Counted from the stretch's first letter, positions 1 through 9,283 are shown. The stretch is DNA of 49,577 bases from Fuerstiella sp. (GCA_022843805.1 JALHMY010000076.1:1-49577), one strand, 5' to 3'. The notes: generated by a model not told the origin, from the sequence alone. Translations and numbers: made by a program.

Positions 1-41
1 CGGCGGAGCGACGGGTGTACCGTACACCCGTCGCTCCGCCG
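1..41. repeat. 41-nt perfect palindrome
   Basis: Bases 1-20 are the exact reverse complement of bases 22-41, with a single C at the centre. The arms are rich in CGGCGGAGCGACGGG. It lies about 45 bases past the stop codon of the leftward YkgJ-like gene, so it could act as a transcription-end hairpin or be a copy of a dispersed palindromic repeat. The window edge hides what follows it on the minus strand, so no U-tract can be assessed. Confidence 0.8.
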
Positions 42-87
42 ACGGGATTGCATGCGATGTTTGGTATGTCTTCAACTGCCGGTCACC

Positions 88-873
88 TTATTGCTTCGGC
101 TGAGCCAGTTTACTCATGAACTCATGCAGCAGCTCGGGGCCTGTTCTGGAAGCCGGCTCCGGTTCATGGGAGTCGGTCCAGGACATCAGCTGATTGAGTG
201 GTACCCAGCGAATTCCCGGATTGTCCGCGTCTTCTCCGAGGAACAACGTTGTCATGTAGACACTGAGAGGCAATGGAAGACCTCTGACGGGTTGTGTTTC
301 CGGTTCGGCACAGTTTTCAGCCGGAGATGTGACCAGATATTCCCGGCACTTCAGGGGACGCTCTTCGTAGATTGAGCAGGATTCGTTTTCAAGGAACGGG
401 CACGGGATCATCAAACGAAAATAGCTGCCACTGCGTCGGGTCATTTCTTCAATACTGACGGCTTCATTATTGTCATAAAGCACATTCAGGCCGGCTTCGC
501 TGACACGTCTGTCGGCTTCCCGGAATCGTTCAATAATCTGAGTTCGTCGAGGTTCCGGCATGGATTCCACAAGGCGGCGCAGGCGATGTGCCTCAAATTC
601 CGCAATCGGAACTCGCTGGCGACAACAGATGCCGCAGCCTGCCTTACAGGAAATCGGAAGGCCTTTCTCCGTAAAGTATTCCTGTGAGATATCACTTCCC
701 ACTTTGACCAGTGATCGCATGAATGGCAGGAGATGTTCCCAGGTGGCAGGTCCGGCTGGCAGAGTGACCTGAAATCCGATGGTTTCCCCCGCAATATTGA
801 TCTCCAGTGCGATTGTGGATAATTCCATCTCGGGCTCTTTGTCAGAGCTTGCATCTGCCTGGGGCATAGTCAT
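88..873 (-). CDS. YkgJ-type cysteine cluster protein
   Basis: This is a cytoplasmic protein of the YkgJ/UPF0153 family, whose members carry a conserved Cys cluster thought to bind zinc or an Fe-S centre; the biochemical role is not established. Visible motifs are CKAGCGICC in the middle, then CPFLENESCSIYEERPLKC, which together give the eight-cysteine pattern of the family. The open frame extends upstream to 1020, but the first 49 residues look like translated intergenic DNA. ATG at 873 (or 867) has an AAAGGG just upstream and gives 261 residues. No signal peptide or membrane segment is seen. A dispersed palindromic element lies upstream (1033-1133). The family assignment is firm; the cellular function is unknown. 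Confidence 0.85.
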   Translation of the reverse strand: MTMPQADASSDKEPEMELSTIALEINIAGETIGFQVTLPAGPATWEHLLPFMRSLVKVGSDISQEYFTEKGLPISCKAGCGICCRQRVPIAEFEAHRLRRLVESMPEPRRTQIIERFREADRRVSEAGLNVLYDNNEAVSIEEMTRRSGSYFRLMIPCPFLENESCSIYEERPLKCREYLVTSPAENCAEPETQPVRGLPLPLSVYMTTLFLGEDADNPGIRWVPLNQLMSWTDSHEPEPASRTGPELLHEFMSKLAQPKQ

Positions 874-1032
874 TCGAAGCCCTTTCGACTGGGATGAGCA
901 GGGATAAACAAACTCTGATGTCCGTCTGCCAAAGTTTCCATCTGCCAAAGTTAGTGGCGACATCAATGAGTGTATTGGCAAATGCGTTCCCGTCAATTGG
1001 TCCGGCTGACGAATATACATACCTCAGCACTA

Positions 1033-1133
1033 AGGCGCTGTCAGACAATAAGTGTCGCCTTTTGCTCCGCAAAAGAATGCTTTTTCGCGGAGCGAAAGGC
1101 GACTATGGCGGAAACTTATTGTTTTCCAGGTCC
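1033..1133 (+). repeat. Palindromic ~100-bp dispersed element, copy 1
   Basis: It reads CGCTGTCAG, then ACAATAAGTGTCGCCTTT...GCTCCGC, a short loop, GCGGAGCGAAAGGCGAC, then ACTTATTGT and a closing CCAGGTCC. The inner arms pair (GTCGCCTTT with AAAGGCGAC, AATAAGT with ACTTATT). Near-identical copies lie at 16351-16451 and 43876-43973. This copy ends 17 bases before the stop codon of the leftward SDR gene. It has no coding capacity of its own and resembles a REP/MITE-type element. Confidence 0.85.
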
Positions 1134-1150
1134 TAAGTCTGCTCCGGTTG

Positions 1151-1960
1151 CTAAGGTGCCGGATATGGGTCCGCATGTGCGCCAAACGCACCAAGGCCTC
1201 CGTCGACTTCCAGATCGGTGCCTGTTACAAAGGAGGCTGCGGAACTTGATAGCCACAAAACGGCGGCTGCTACTTCATCAGGACGCCCAATGCGGCCCAG
1301 CGGATGCCGATTTGCCAGTTCCGAGGCTCCGCCCTGTTCCTGGAGAGTCGCCTGAACCATGGGCGTGTTGATGGCACCCGGTGAAACAGAAACAACTCGC
1401 AGGCCATTTCGGGCATACTCGACAGCCCATTGCCGAGTCTGCATCAGATTGGCGGCTTTGGCCGGCCCATAGGCCGGTACCTGTCGGGCCGTGCGATGTG
1501 CCTGACCGCTGGCAATATTCACAATGACACCACTCTGCTGCTCCAGCATCCGGCGGATCGCATGCTTTGCAAGCAGGGAGTAGCCGGTGAAGTTGACTGC
1601 AATCATTCGTTCCCAAAGATCTGCGGGGAACTCGTGCATGGGCAGATAGGATTGTTTCGGCTGGATAGCCGCGTTGTTCACCAGCACATCAAGTGCACCG
1701 TGTGTTTCAACGGCGAAGGCAACCGCATTTTCACAGTCCGCTTCAACGGACGTATCGCCGTGCACAAACACAATGCCGTCGGGCAGGTCTGACGCGGCAT
1801 CCGTATTGACGTCCATACAGACGACATGGGCACCGGACTGCAAAAACGCTTCGCAGATTGCCCGTCCAATTCCGCTCGCTCCGCCGCTGACCAGAACAAT
1901 TCGGCCCGCATTATCGTAACTGACCGTTCCGGAAGGCCGTACTGGCCGTGCTGTATTCAT
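1151..1960 (-). CDS. Short-chain dehydrogenase/reductase (SDR)
   Basis: This is a cytoplasmic NAD(P)-dependent oxidoreductase of the classical SDR family; the substrate cannot be read from sequence. It has the cofactor loop SGGASGIG (residues 25-32), the structural NNAA (96-99), catalytic Ser151 in VNIAS, and the YxxxK pair Tyr164/Lys168. The C-terminal part carries SPGAINTPM and the usual VTGTDLEVDGG end. At about 269 residues it is of normal family length. ATG at 1960 is preferred; an in-frame GTG at 1981 would add seven residues. A palindromic element follows the stop directly. No partner gene on the same strand points to a pathway. Confidence 0.9.
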   Translation of the reverse strand: MNTARPVRPSGTVSYDNAGRIVLVSGGASGIGRAICEAFLQSGAHVVCMDVNTDAASDLPDGIVFVHGDTSVEADCENAVAFAVETHGALDVLVNNAAIQPKQSYLPMHEFPADLWERMIAVNFTGYSLLAKHAIRRMLEQQSGVIVNIASGQAHRTARQVPAYGPAKAANLMQTRQWAVEYARNGLRVVSVSPGAINTPMVQATLQEQGGASELANRHPLGRIGRPDEVAAAVLWLSSSAASFVTGTDLEVDGGLGAFGAHADPYPAP

Positions 1961-1981
1961 GAATCTGCTTTCTGAATTCAC

Positions 1982-2295
1982 CTGACAGAACCGACTGTCG
2001 GGAAGCTCCAGGCTTCGCGAATGGCTGCTGATGACACTCAGTCTCAGGTCATGCTGAAGATATCACGTTTTCAGCGACACTGATAAGCAACCAGGGCAAA
2101 ATCTCAGGCCAGCATGCTCAGCGAGCTCCGCTGGCAGAGTGTGCTGATGGCAATTGTCTGCCAGTCATTTTCCGGTTCTTCAGGTTAATGAGGAAGCGGA
2201 TCGATGAGTTGCAGCAGTGCTTGACGACAGGCTCTTGTATGATCTAAAAGAGCCGTCTCACTCTTTCTGGCTTCACCTGCTTCCGGATGTTCCTG
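1982..2295. other. Intergenic, divergent genes
   Basis: About 310 bases separate the leftward SDR gene from the rightward creatininase-like gene. Promoters for both must lie here, but I see no convincing -35/-10 pair, operator or repeat. Confidence 0.5.
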
Positions 2296-3171
2296 ATGAC
2301 AACACGTGCAAAGACTGAATATCGGTATGAAAAACTGACATGGCCGGAAATCAATGATGCGGTTGAACTGGGCAAGGTTTGTATTATTCCCTGTGGCGCA
2401 GTCGAACAGCATGGACATCATTTGCCACTGGATGTGGACATCATTTGTCCCACAGGCATCGCGCGCGGGGCAGGGCAGCTGATGCCGGATAAGATTCTGG
2501 TTCTGCCGACAGTCTGTTATGGCTACACGGGGCACGTCATGGATTTCCCGGGAACCATAAACGGGCACTTTTCGCACTTCATTGACTATGTTCTGGATGT
2601 GGCAAAATCGCTGGCGTACCACGGATTCAAGAAAATCATCTTGCTTAACGGACATGGTTCGAACATGCCCAATCTGGACCTGGTTGCTCGTCGAGCCTGT
2701 CTTGAAACAGATGCCGAATGCCTTCTGACGGCGTGGTGGAATCTGCTGACGGTGGACAAGGCCTTTTTGCCGAGCTGGCGTGAAAGCAAATTTCCCGGCG
2801 GATGTGCTCACGCCTGTGAGCTGGAAACGTCACTCTATATGTACCTGGACGAAGATAACGTGAGAAAGGATAAAATCCGATCGGGCACAATTTCGTTCAA
2901 TGAAGATCAAAGTCCATTTAACTGGGTGGATCTGTTTGGTGCAGGTCCGTCAACAGTGGTCTCCTGGACCAGCAGCTACTCAGACACGGGTGTTCTTGGT
3001 GAAGCTGAACTGGCCACCAGGGAAAAAGGTGAACGTGTCTATAATGAAGCGGTGAAGCAGCTTTGTGCGTTCATTCACTATTTTCACCCCCGGCCCAAAG
3101 ACCAGCGACGCGATCTTCATCGCACGCCCCCGACGATGCCAATCCCATGGGGTCAGCAGTCGGTAAAGTAA
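2296..3171 (+). CDS. Creatininase-family amidohydrolase
   Basis: This is a metal-dependent hydrolase of the creatininase/FAPy-deformylase superfamily, which opens cyclic amides or formamides. Signatures are PCGAVEQHGHHLPLDVD near residue 35 (the E-x-H-G-x-H-L metal site), the glycine-rich LLNGHGSN near 117, and the later HACELETS acid/His segment. About 291 residues matches the family. ATG at 2296 is chosen over ATG at 2287; neither has a strong ribosome site. There is no signal peptide, so it should be cytosolic. True creatininases, mycofactocin MftE and riboflavin-pathway ArfB share this fold, so the substrate is open. The next gene downstream on the other strand is a broken amidohydrolase. 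Confidence 0.85.
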   Translation: MTTRAKTEYRYEKLTWPEINDAVELGKVCIIPCGAVEQHGHHLPLDVDIICPTGIARGAGQLMPDKILVLPTVCYGYTGHVMDFPGTINGHFSHFIDYVLDVAKSLAYHGFKKIILLNGHGSNMPNLDLVARRACLETDAECLLTAWWNLLTVDKAFLPSWRESKFPGGCAHACELETSLYMYLDEDNVRKDKIRSGTISFNEDQSPFNWVDLFGAGPSTVVSWTSSYSDTGVLGEAELATREKGERVYNEAVKQLCAFIHYFHPRPKDQRRDLHRTPPTMPIPWGQQSVK

Positions 3172-3303
3172 ATTTTCGGCTATCGGCCTTATCATTGGCT
3201 CTCATCAGAGAGCAGCCGACTGTTCTTAGCGTGCACCTTGACGGTTTCACCGCTCTCGCATTTTGCCATCACTTCCGGTTTTTATCTCTGTAGCCGTCGA
3301 GGA

Positions 3304-3573
3304 TTATTTAACCTGTGGGTTCGGAGATTTCCACAGATGTCGTCGCAGCTTCGGGAACAGCTTGAGCGCATTTTCGCGCATGATCTGTCTTCCGATTCGA
3401 ATGGCGTCGGCTTCCCGCAGTTCAAATGGTCGCAGATGGTCGTGCGTATCGATCGCCGGAACCGCATCAATCGCCGCTCGAATACGTCGATAGACATCAG
3501 TCGTCTTGACGTCATCCGCCTGAGTAGTGCCGAGCAGAAGGAAAGTGATGCAGAGAATGAAAAGTGGTTTCAT
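3304..3573 (-). pseudogene. Truncated amidohydrolase, N-terminal remnant
   Basis: The frame begins with a credible start (ATG at 3573, AAGGA about ten bases upstream) and a clean signal peptide MKPLFILCITFLLLGTTQA. It continues into AIDAVPAIDTHDHLRPFE, which is the metal-binding HxH opening of amidohydrolase/TIM-barrel enzymes. It stops after about 89 residues, whereas such enzymes normally run to 350 residues or more. Only about 130 bases lie between this stop and the creatininase gene, with no further barrel sequence. I read this as the surviving 5' end of a secreted amidohydrolase gene whose 3' part was deleted. A genuine short protein is possible but unlikely. Confidence 0.6.
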
Positions 3574-3814
3574 TGGCCAGGATTCCTTCGGCGAACAGGG
3601 TATCAGCATCGGTGCAACACCGGTGTAAGCGGTCACTGTATGTTTCGCAGACGGTGAGTCAATCGATGCACACATCAAGCGACACCGGCGCTTTGACAAA
3701 TCAGTTATTCGTCGCCAGCATCTCTGCTTCAGGTACACTCGACGGACTGCACGGACAGCTCAGCCGGGCATAATTGCGGTCTGAGCGGCGACTGCGTCAG
3801 CAGGAGATATTCAG

Positions 3815-5188
3815 ATGAAAAATGAAGTGATGAAAATTCTGGTGCTGCTGGTGACTCTGATCGTGAGTGGCCGCACAGACGCATCCGGAAATCGCCCCTG
3901 CTTTCTGATCATCCTCACCGATGACCACGGATATGGAGATGTTTCCGTCTATCGCCGCCCGGAGATGACAAAGACCAGTGATGTGCGGACTCCAAACATT
4001 GACCGTATTGCACATGAGGGGATGCTGTTTACCTCAATGCGGGCAAACTGCACCGTGTGTTCCCCGTCACGCGCTGCTCTTCTTACCGGGCGATATGCCG
4101 ATCGAGTTGGGGTACCCGGTGTGATTCGCACTCATCCGGCTGATTCGTGGGGCTTTCTTGCTCCTTCGGTACCGACACTCGCCAGTGAACTGCGCGGGGC
4201 AGGTTATCATACGGCAATCGTTGGAAAGTGGCATCTTGGGCTCGAATCTCCCAATACACCGAACGAGCGTGGATTTGATCATTTCCACGGCTTCCTGGGA
4301 GATATGATGGACAGCTATATCACTCATCTGCGCCACGGAAATAATTACATGCGGAAGAATTCGGATGTGATTCAGCCGATCGGGCATGCAACCGATTTGT
4401 TCACGGACTGGGCGATCGAGTATCTGACCGAACGTGCCGAAGCTTCGGAACAGCCCTTCTTCCTTTACCTTGCCTACAACGCGCCCCATTTTCCCATAGA
4501 GCCTCCTGCCGAATGGCTTCAGCGGGTAAAGCAGAGGGCGCCGGAGCTTACTGAGAAAAGAGCGGCGAATGTCGCGCTGGTTGAACATCTGGATCATAGT
4601 ATTGGCCGGGTACTCAACGCTCTGAAGGAATCCGGACTCGCTCAGAATACCCTTGTTGCGTTTAGCGCCGACAATGGCGGATCGCTGCCTCATGCTCAGA
4701 ATAATGATCCATGGCGGGACGGGAAGCAGAGCCACTATGACGGAGGCCTGCGGGTTCCGTTTATGGTTCGCTGGCCCGAAGAAATTTCACCCGGATCAGT
4801 CAGTGACTATGCAGGACTAAATTTCGATCTGTTCCCCACCTTCCTTGAAATTGCCGGAGTCAGTCTGTCCCCGGATCTTGACGCGGTCAGTCTTCTGCCG
4901 GTGTTAAAAAAAAGCGGTACTCCGCGAGATCGCGACCTTTATTTTGTGCGACGGGAAGGTGGGCCTGTTTACGGTGGCAAAAGTTACGAAGCACTGATTC
5001 GCGGGGACTGGAAGTTGATGCAAAACGATCCGTTCAGCCCTCTGGAGCTTTATAACCTCAAGTCTGACCCAGGTGAAAGAAACAATGTCGCCACCACGGA
5101 GCGAAAGGTTTTTGCTGAACTTTCTACTGCCATGCGTTTGCAAATTCAGCGAGGGGGTTCGACGCCATGGCAACCCCCAGGACGCTGA
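3815..5188 (+). CDS. Secreted type I sulfatase (arylsulfatase family)
   Basis: This enzyme hydrolyses sulfate esters, probably of polysaccharides, in the periplasm or outside the cell. After a signal peptide (residues 1-24) comes the metal-binding TDDHGYGD (Asp36/Asp37). The modification motif CSPSRAALLTGR follows, with Cys82 expected to become formylglycine. Then come GKWHLG, PHFPIEPP and SADNGG, the family's Lys/His and Asp-Asn metal and sulfate ligands. The length of 457 residues is typical. AGGAG ends about nine bases before ATG 3815 and sets the start. It heads a same-strand block with another sulfatase and a DUF3472 protein, which suggests joint use on one sulfated glycan. Confidence 0.92.
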   Translation: MKNEVMKILVLLVTLIVSGRTDASGNRPCFLIILTDDHGYGDVSVYRRPEMTKTSDVRTPNIDRIAHEGMLFTSMRANCTVCSPSRAALLTGRYADRVGVPGVIRTHPADSWGFLAPSVPTLASELRGAGYHTAIVGKWHLGLESPNTPNERGFDHFHGFLGDMMDSYITHLRHGNNYMRKNSDVIQPIGHATDLFTDWAIEYLTERAEASEQPFFLYLAYNAPHFPIEPPAEWLQRVKQRAPELTEKRAANVALVEHLDHSIGRVLNALKESGLAQNTLVAFSADNGGSLPHAQNNDPWRDGKQSHYDGGLRVPFMVRWPEEISPGSVSDYAGLNFDLFPTFLEIAGVSLSPDLDAVSLLPVLKKSGTPRDRDLYFVRREGGPVYGGKSYEALIRGDWKLMQNDPFSPLELYNLKSDPGERNNVATTERKVFAELSTAMRLQIQRGGSTPWQPPGR

Positions 5189-5353
5189 CGTGTCGGTTAC
5201 TCTGCGATCAGAGGAATCCGGATCTTCCTGAATCTGCTTTACCCTGAACCTGCTTCACCCGGATGTTCAATAATAATATAGTCAGGGCGTGTCTGGAAAT
5301 TAGTAACCCTGGCAGGTTCACCCTCCTTCTCACCATCTAATCGAGTATCGCAC

Positions 5354-6160
5354 ATGAAGAACTGGCACACCGGATTTCTGATGTTACTGACTGTCTGGAT
5401 GGCAACCGGGCTGGTCAGCACGAGCAGTGTGGCCCCGTGGGTTCCATCGACCGGCGCTGCCGTCGGCGGGCAGTCCGCCCCCACTGTGAAAGCAGACCCT
5501 TCAGGTACCTGGCGATGGGAGTACGAACTTGGCGGAGAAATGGTAAAAGATGCTGTCCGACTGAATCTGGCAGAAGGAAATGTTGTCACGGGAACGTACA
5601 AAGGAAGAACTGAAAAGACAGTGGAAATCCGCGACGGAAAAATGGATGGAGATCTGCTGAAATTTAAGTTCTCGCTCGACTTTCAGGGCACCACCATTGA
5701 CCTCGAGTTTCAGGGAAAAATCAACGATGATGACATGGATGGCAGTGTGGTGGTGACGACTCCCGAGGGGAAACGCGACTATCCCTGGAAGCCCACGCGA
5801 AGTGTTGAGCTGGAGGATGTCACGGGAGTCTGGCAACTACGGATTGATGCGAACGGCAACATTCTTGAACCCTCAATTGAGGTGACCGAAACGGATGGAA
5901 AATCGGGCAGCGAGAAGTACAGGGGTCGCTACAAGAGTGGACAGGAAGTGGATCTTGAAGTGACCGAACTGAAAACAGCCGGTAACCAGCTGACCTTTCA
6001 CATTGCGACGGAAATCAACGGGACAGCGATTGAAGCCACCTACAAAGGCCGTCCGTATGGCAACAGGATCAAGGGCACTGTTTCCTACGTTCTGGGTGAT
6101 CGCAAAGGAGATATTGAATTTACAGGGACTCGCAAGTCTCAGGAAAAAACGGAAAAGTGA
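5354..6160 (+). CDS. Secreted protein with two tandem ~100-residue beta repeats
   Basis: I do not recognise a named family. A signal peptide spans roughly residues 1-40. The rest is two similar domains, about 48-150 and 153-262. Each opens with a GTW/GVW motif, contains a YKG or YRGRYK strand, a hydrophobic LxF strand and a G-T-x-I/A-x segment, and closes with F-x-GK or F-x-GTR. The pattern suggests repeated small beta sandwiches or lipocalin-like sheets. The stop is four bases before the start of the next sulfatase, so the two are almost surely cotranscribed. Its place between two sulfatases suggests binding of the glycan or assistance to the enzymes; that is inference from position only. 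Confidence 0.75.
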   Translation: MKNWHTGFLMLLTVWMATGLVSTSSVAPWVPSTGAAVGGQSAPTVKADPSGTWRWEYELGGEMVKDAVRLNLAEGNVVTGTYKGRTEKTVEIRDGKMDGDLLKFKFSLDFQGTTIDLEFQGKINDDDMDGSVVVTTPEGKRDYPWKPTRSVELEDVTGVWQLRIDANGNILEPSIEVTETDGKSGSEKYRGRYKSGQEVDLEVTELKTAGNQLTFHIATEINGTAIEATYKGRPYGNRIKGTVSYVLGDRKGDIEFTGTRKSQEKTEK

Positions 6161-6164
6161 CCTT

Positions 6165-7682
6165 ATGGACTCTAAGCTCTTCATTCATCTGACACTCTGC
6201 CGGATTGTGGTGCTGGCGGCCATTCTGCCACGATCCCTGGGAACGGAGGTGGATGCCGCCGCGATCGTTTCGGCACATGGCCCACAGCGTCCTCATATCA
6301 TTTTTGTCATGGCCGATGATATGGGCTGGGGCCAGACGGGGTACCGCAACCATCCGGTCTTGAAAACTCCGGGTCTGGATGCGATGGCAGCGAATGGGCT
6401 GCGATTCGAGCGTTTCTATGCGGGATGTCCGGTGTGTTCGCCAACACGTGCCAGCGTACTGACGGGTCGTTCAAACGATCGTACCGGAGTGCTGACACAC
6501 GGCTATGCCCTGCGGCTCCAGGAGAAAACGATTGCTCAGGCACTGCAACACGCTGGCTATGTAACGGGCCATTTCGGCAAATGGCACCTTAATGGATTTA
6601 AAGGTCCAGGAGCTCCGGTGCTTGCAGAAGATCCGCGAGGTCCCGGAAAATTCGGTTTTGATGAATGGGTATCGGTAACGAACTTCTTTGATGTCAGTCC
6701 GCTGATGTCAGATAACGGAAGTGTGAAAGAGTTTGCCGGAGACTCTTCTGAGATCGCTGTGGCCGAGGCAACCCGATTCATCGAAAAACACCATTCCGGC
6801 GGGAAACCGCTGTTTGTCGTCATCTGGTTCGGCTCTCCGCACAGTCCCTTTCGTGCATTGCCCCAGGATAGATCGCTGTTTCCAGGTCTGAATGAAGCGT
6901 CGGCCAGTCACTATGGAGAACTTGCGGCGATGGATCGCAGCGTCACTGCACTGCGGAAGAGTCTGCGTGATTACAGCATTGCGAAAAATACTCTTCTGGT
7001 TTTCTGCAGTGACAATGGCGGGCTGCCGGAAGTGAAGCCTGATTCCGTCGGTGGGCTGAGAGGATATAAGTCATCAGTTTTCGAAGGCGGGCTGCGAGTA
7101 CCCGGGATTATTGAGTGGCCGTCGGTCATTACCGTTCCACGGATTACAAATTATCCGGCCTGCACCATGGATCTCTTTCCAACAATTGCTGACGTGCTGA
7201 ATCTTCCCGCCACCGTAATGTTGCAGCCCATTGATGGAATGAGTCTGAAACCTCTTCTGATGGCTGAGATCGATCGGCGATCGAAGAGCATTCCGTTCCG
7301 ATTCGGGTCAAAGTCAGCTCTGATCGACAATCAGTACAAAATTTTGACCAATGATCTGCGAAAAGGCACTTTTCAGCTTTATGATCTGCAGGCTGATCCG
7401 GCGGAGACAACGGATCTCGGCAGCGAGCGGCCCGAGTTGTTTGCTCGGCTGAAGCAGGAATTGCTGGCATGGAATGAAAGTGTGGACGCCAGCTTTTCCG
7501 GAAAGGACTATCCGGAAGGTATTGTGAATCCCCCTGATCCTGAGTCGATCTTCTGGTATGACTCACCCTTGTATCAGAAGTATCTCGCTGACTGGAAAGA
7601 TCGGTGGGAGTTCAAGACCTATATGGAACGGCAGCCTGGCAAGGGGGCTGCAAAGAAAAAGCAGGCGCGAGCTGCTGACTAG
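6165..7682 (+). CDS. Secreted type I sulfatase (second)
   Basis: This is a formylglycine-dependent sulfatase, a paralogue of the one at 3815 but clearly diverged. ATG at 6165 follows the previous stop by four bases, with GGAAAAG as a possible ribosome site. The frame is open further upstream only because it overlaps the preceding gene. Residues 1-34 are a signal peptide. ADDMGWG carries the metal aspartates (51-52), CSPTRASVLTGR has the Cys91 to be converted, and GKWHLNG, PHSPF and CSDNGG complete the active site. The 505-residue product ends in a basic KGAAKKKQARAAD tail. The operon position next to the repeat protein and DUF3472 protein supports a role in polysaccharide desulfation. Confidence 0.92.
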   Translation: MDSKLFIHLTLCRIVVLAAILPRSLGTEVDAAAIVSAHGPQRPHIIFVMADDMGWGQTGYRNHPVLKTPGLDAMAANGLRFERFYAGCPVCSPTRASVLTGRSNDRTGVLTHGYALRLQEKTIAQALQHAGYVTGHFGKWHLNGFKGPGAPVLAEDPRGPGKFGFDEWVSVTNFFDVSPLMSDNGSVKEFAGDSSEIAVAEATRFIEKHHSGGKPLFVVIWFGSPHSPFRALPQDRSLFPGLNEASASHYGELAAMDRSVTALRKSLRDYSIAKNTLLVFCSDNGGLPEVKPDSVGGLRGYKSSVFEGGLRVPGIIEWPSVITVPRITNYPACTMDLFPTIADVLNLPATVMLQPIDGMSLKPLLMAEIDRRSKSIPFRFGSKSALIDNQYKILTNDLRKGTFQLYDLQADPAETTDLGSERPELFARLKQELLAWNESVDASFSGKDYPEGIVNPPDPESIFWYDSPLYQKYLADWKDRWEFKTYMERQPGKGAAKKKQARAAD

Positions 7683-7749
7683 CCGAGCCAGCAACAGCAA
7701 CCTGGTTTGTTTGTTACTCGACACAACTTAATTCGATTGGCAGTTTTCA

Positions 7750-9021
7750 ATGAACGTTCGATTGACGCTGACTCTTTTTCTGGTGATCACCGGGCAGGTG
7801 GCAGCGGAAGCCGCTCAGCTGCGAGTACCCGCCTTTACGGCCTACATTCTGCCTGCAGCAGACGGAGCGAGAGTGTCGGAGCGGGCCGGCGTTACTCGCT
7901 GGACTGACCCCGCACAGTCTGTCAACTGGTACGGCCGCTTTATGAATACCGGTGAAGTGCAGGCGAGCGTTGCGATGAGGCTGGAGAACGGCCGACAGTC
8001 GCAACTCCGGCTGACAATCGATGGTCAGTCACGCGAAGCAACTGTAACAGGACAGGGCACCGATACTGTCGTGTCGGCAGACTTCGGGACGTTTCAGATT
8101 TCTGCAGCCGGGTATCAGCGGATCATGCTGGAGGCTCGGAATGAAGCTGGCCAGCAGTTTGGGGATGTTGACGCACTACTGCTGGATGGTCCGGCGATCG
8201 AAGGTGTGCACTTCAACATGAAGGAACGCCGCAATGCGGCTTCGGTTCATCTGTTCTATCCGGTTCCGGAAGGAACAGACGCTGAGGCGATGTATTGCGA
8301 GGTGACGGCAATTGAAGATCCTACCACAACGTTCTATATGGCCTGTGGCTGGCACCGTGGCTATTTTGGCATGCAGGTCAACAGTCCAGCCGAACGAAGA
8401 ATTATCTTCAGTGTCTGGGACAGCGGGAACGAAGGTGTCGATCGAAAGAAGGTTGCCGATGAAAATCGAGTGAAGCTGATGGGGAAGGGGGAAGGGGTCT
8501 TCTCGGGCGATTTCGGCAATGAAGGAACAGGTGGCCACAGCCATCTGAAGTATCTTTGGAAGACCGGTGAAAAGCAAAGATTTATTGTGACTGCTGAGCC
8601 GGTCGAAAAGACGTTTACGATCTTCTCCGGCTACTGGTTTCATCCCGATCAGCAGAAATGGATGCTGATTTCCTCATGGAAAGCACCGAAGGAAGGCGGC
8701 CGACTGCGTGGGCTCCACAGCTTTAGTGAAAACTTTGGCGGTCAGAATGGTCATCTGCTTCGTAAGGCATTGTTTGGCAATCAGTGGATTCGCACAGCAG
8801 GGGGCGAATGGAAGGAACTCACAACGGCGGGATTCAGCCACGATCCGACTGGAAAGTCCGATCGCTTTGACCGTTTTATGGGAGTGGAAGACGGTCAGTT
8901 TTTTTTGAGTCACGGCGGATTTACGGACGGATTCACAAAGTATGGAGAAAAGTTTGATCGTCCGTCGGCTGGCAGGCCACCATCTGAAATTGAACTTCCG
9001 GCCATTGATGCCGCTAAATAG
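7750..9021 (+). CDS. Secreted DUF5077/DUF3472 domain protein
   Basis: This is a secreted protein with a signal peptide ending near AAEA (residue 23). The first ~130 residues (RVPAFTAYILPAADG...VNWYGRFMNTGEV) resemble the DUF5077 carbohydrate-binding-like sheet. Residues about 155-350 carry the DUF3472 pattern: FYMACGWHRGYFGMQVNS, IIFSVWDSG, then a GGHSHLKY segment. DUF3472 proteins are recurrent in polysaccharide-degrading bacteria, but no reaction is established. It lies 67 bases after the second sulfatase on the same strand, so it probably belongs to the same transcription unit. The domain calls are from remembered motifs. Confidence 0.8.
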   Translation: MNVRLTLTLFLVITGQVAAEAAQLRVPAFTAYILPAADGARVSERAGVTRWTDPAQSVNWYGRFMNTGEVQASVAMRLENGRQSQLRLTIDGQSREATVTGQGTDTVVSADFGTFQISAAGYQRIMLEARNEAGQQFGDVDALLLDGPAIEGVHFNMKERRNAASVHLFYPVPEGTDAEAMYCEVTAIEDPTTTFYMACGWHRGYFGMQVNSPAERRIIFSVWDSGNEGVDRKKVADENRVKLMGKGEGVFSGDFGNEGTGGHSHLKYLWKTGEKQRFIVTAEPVEKTFTIFSGYWFHPDQQKWMLISSWKAPKEGGRLRGLHSFSENFGGQNGHLLRKALFGNQWIRTAGGEWKELTTAGFSHDPTGKSDRFDRFMGVEDGQFFLSHGGFTDGFTKYGEKFDRPSAGRPPSEIELPAIDAAK

Positions 9022-9167
9022 CAGGGAGAATTTTTTCAACGACAAATGAAGTACGCGTGACAGAAATCCGACGTTTCCCGTTGACCCTACTGCGCACACT
9101 TGTGCTACGAACAGGTCTGTCACATGGGTAATCGAATACCATTGCTTTTCAGTCGCTGCCGCTTGTG

Positions 9168-9203
9168 TGATCTGTCTGATCTGTCTGATCTGTCTCATCT
9201 GTG
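9168..9203 (+). repeat. 9-bp tandem repeat (TGATCTGTC)
   Basis: Three exact copies of TGATCTGTC are followed by a diverged TCATCTGTG and then GTAAAAAA. The end resembles the ATCTGTG...TCTGTGGTTAAAA tails seen at 31169-31231 and 44545-44611, so this may be an expanded piece of that repeat. Confidence 0.75.
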
Positions 9204-9283
9204 GTAAAAAAGCCTCGACGACACATGATGTGCATCGGGTTGCCGTACCCCGAGAAGGCCGGAAATCCGCCATCACGCTGAAC

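Noticed and set aside
2185..2811. Minus-strand 208-codon frame opposite the creatininase gene
   Set aside because: It is antisense to a well-supported gene with clear family motifs; the translated frame has none.
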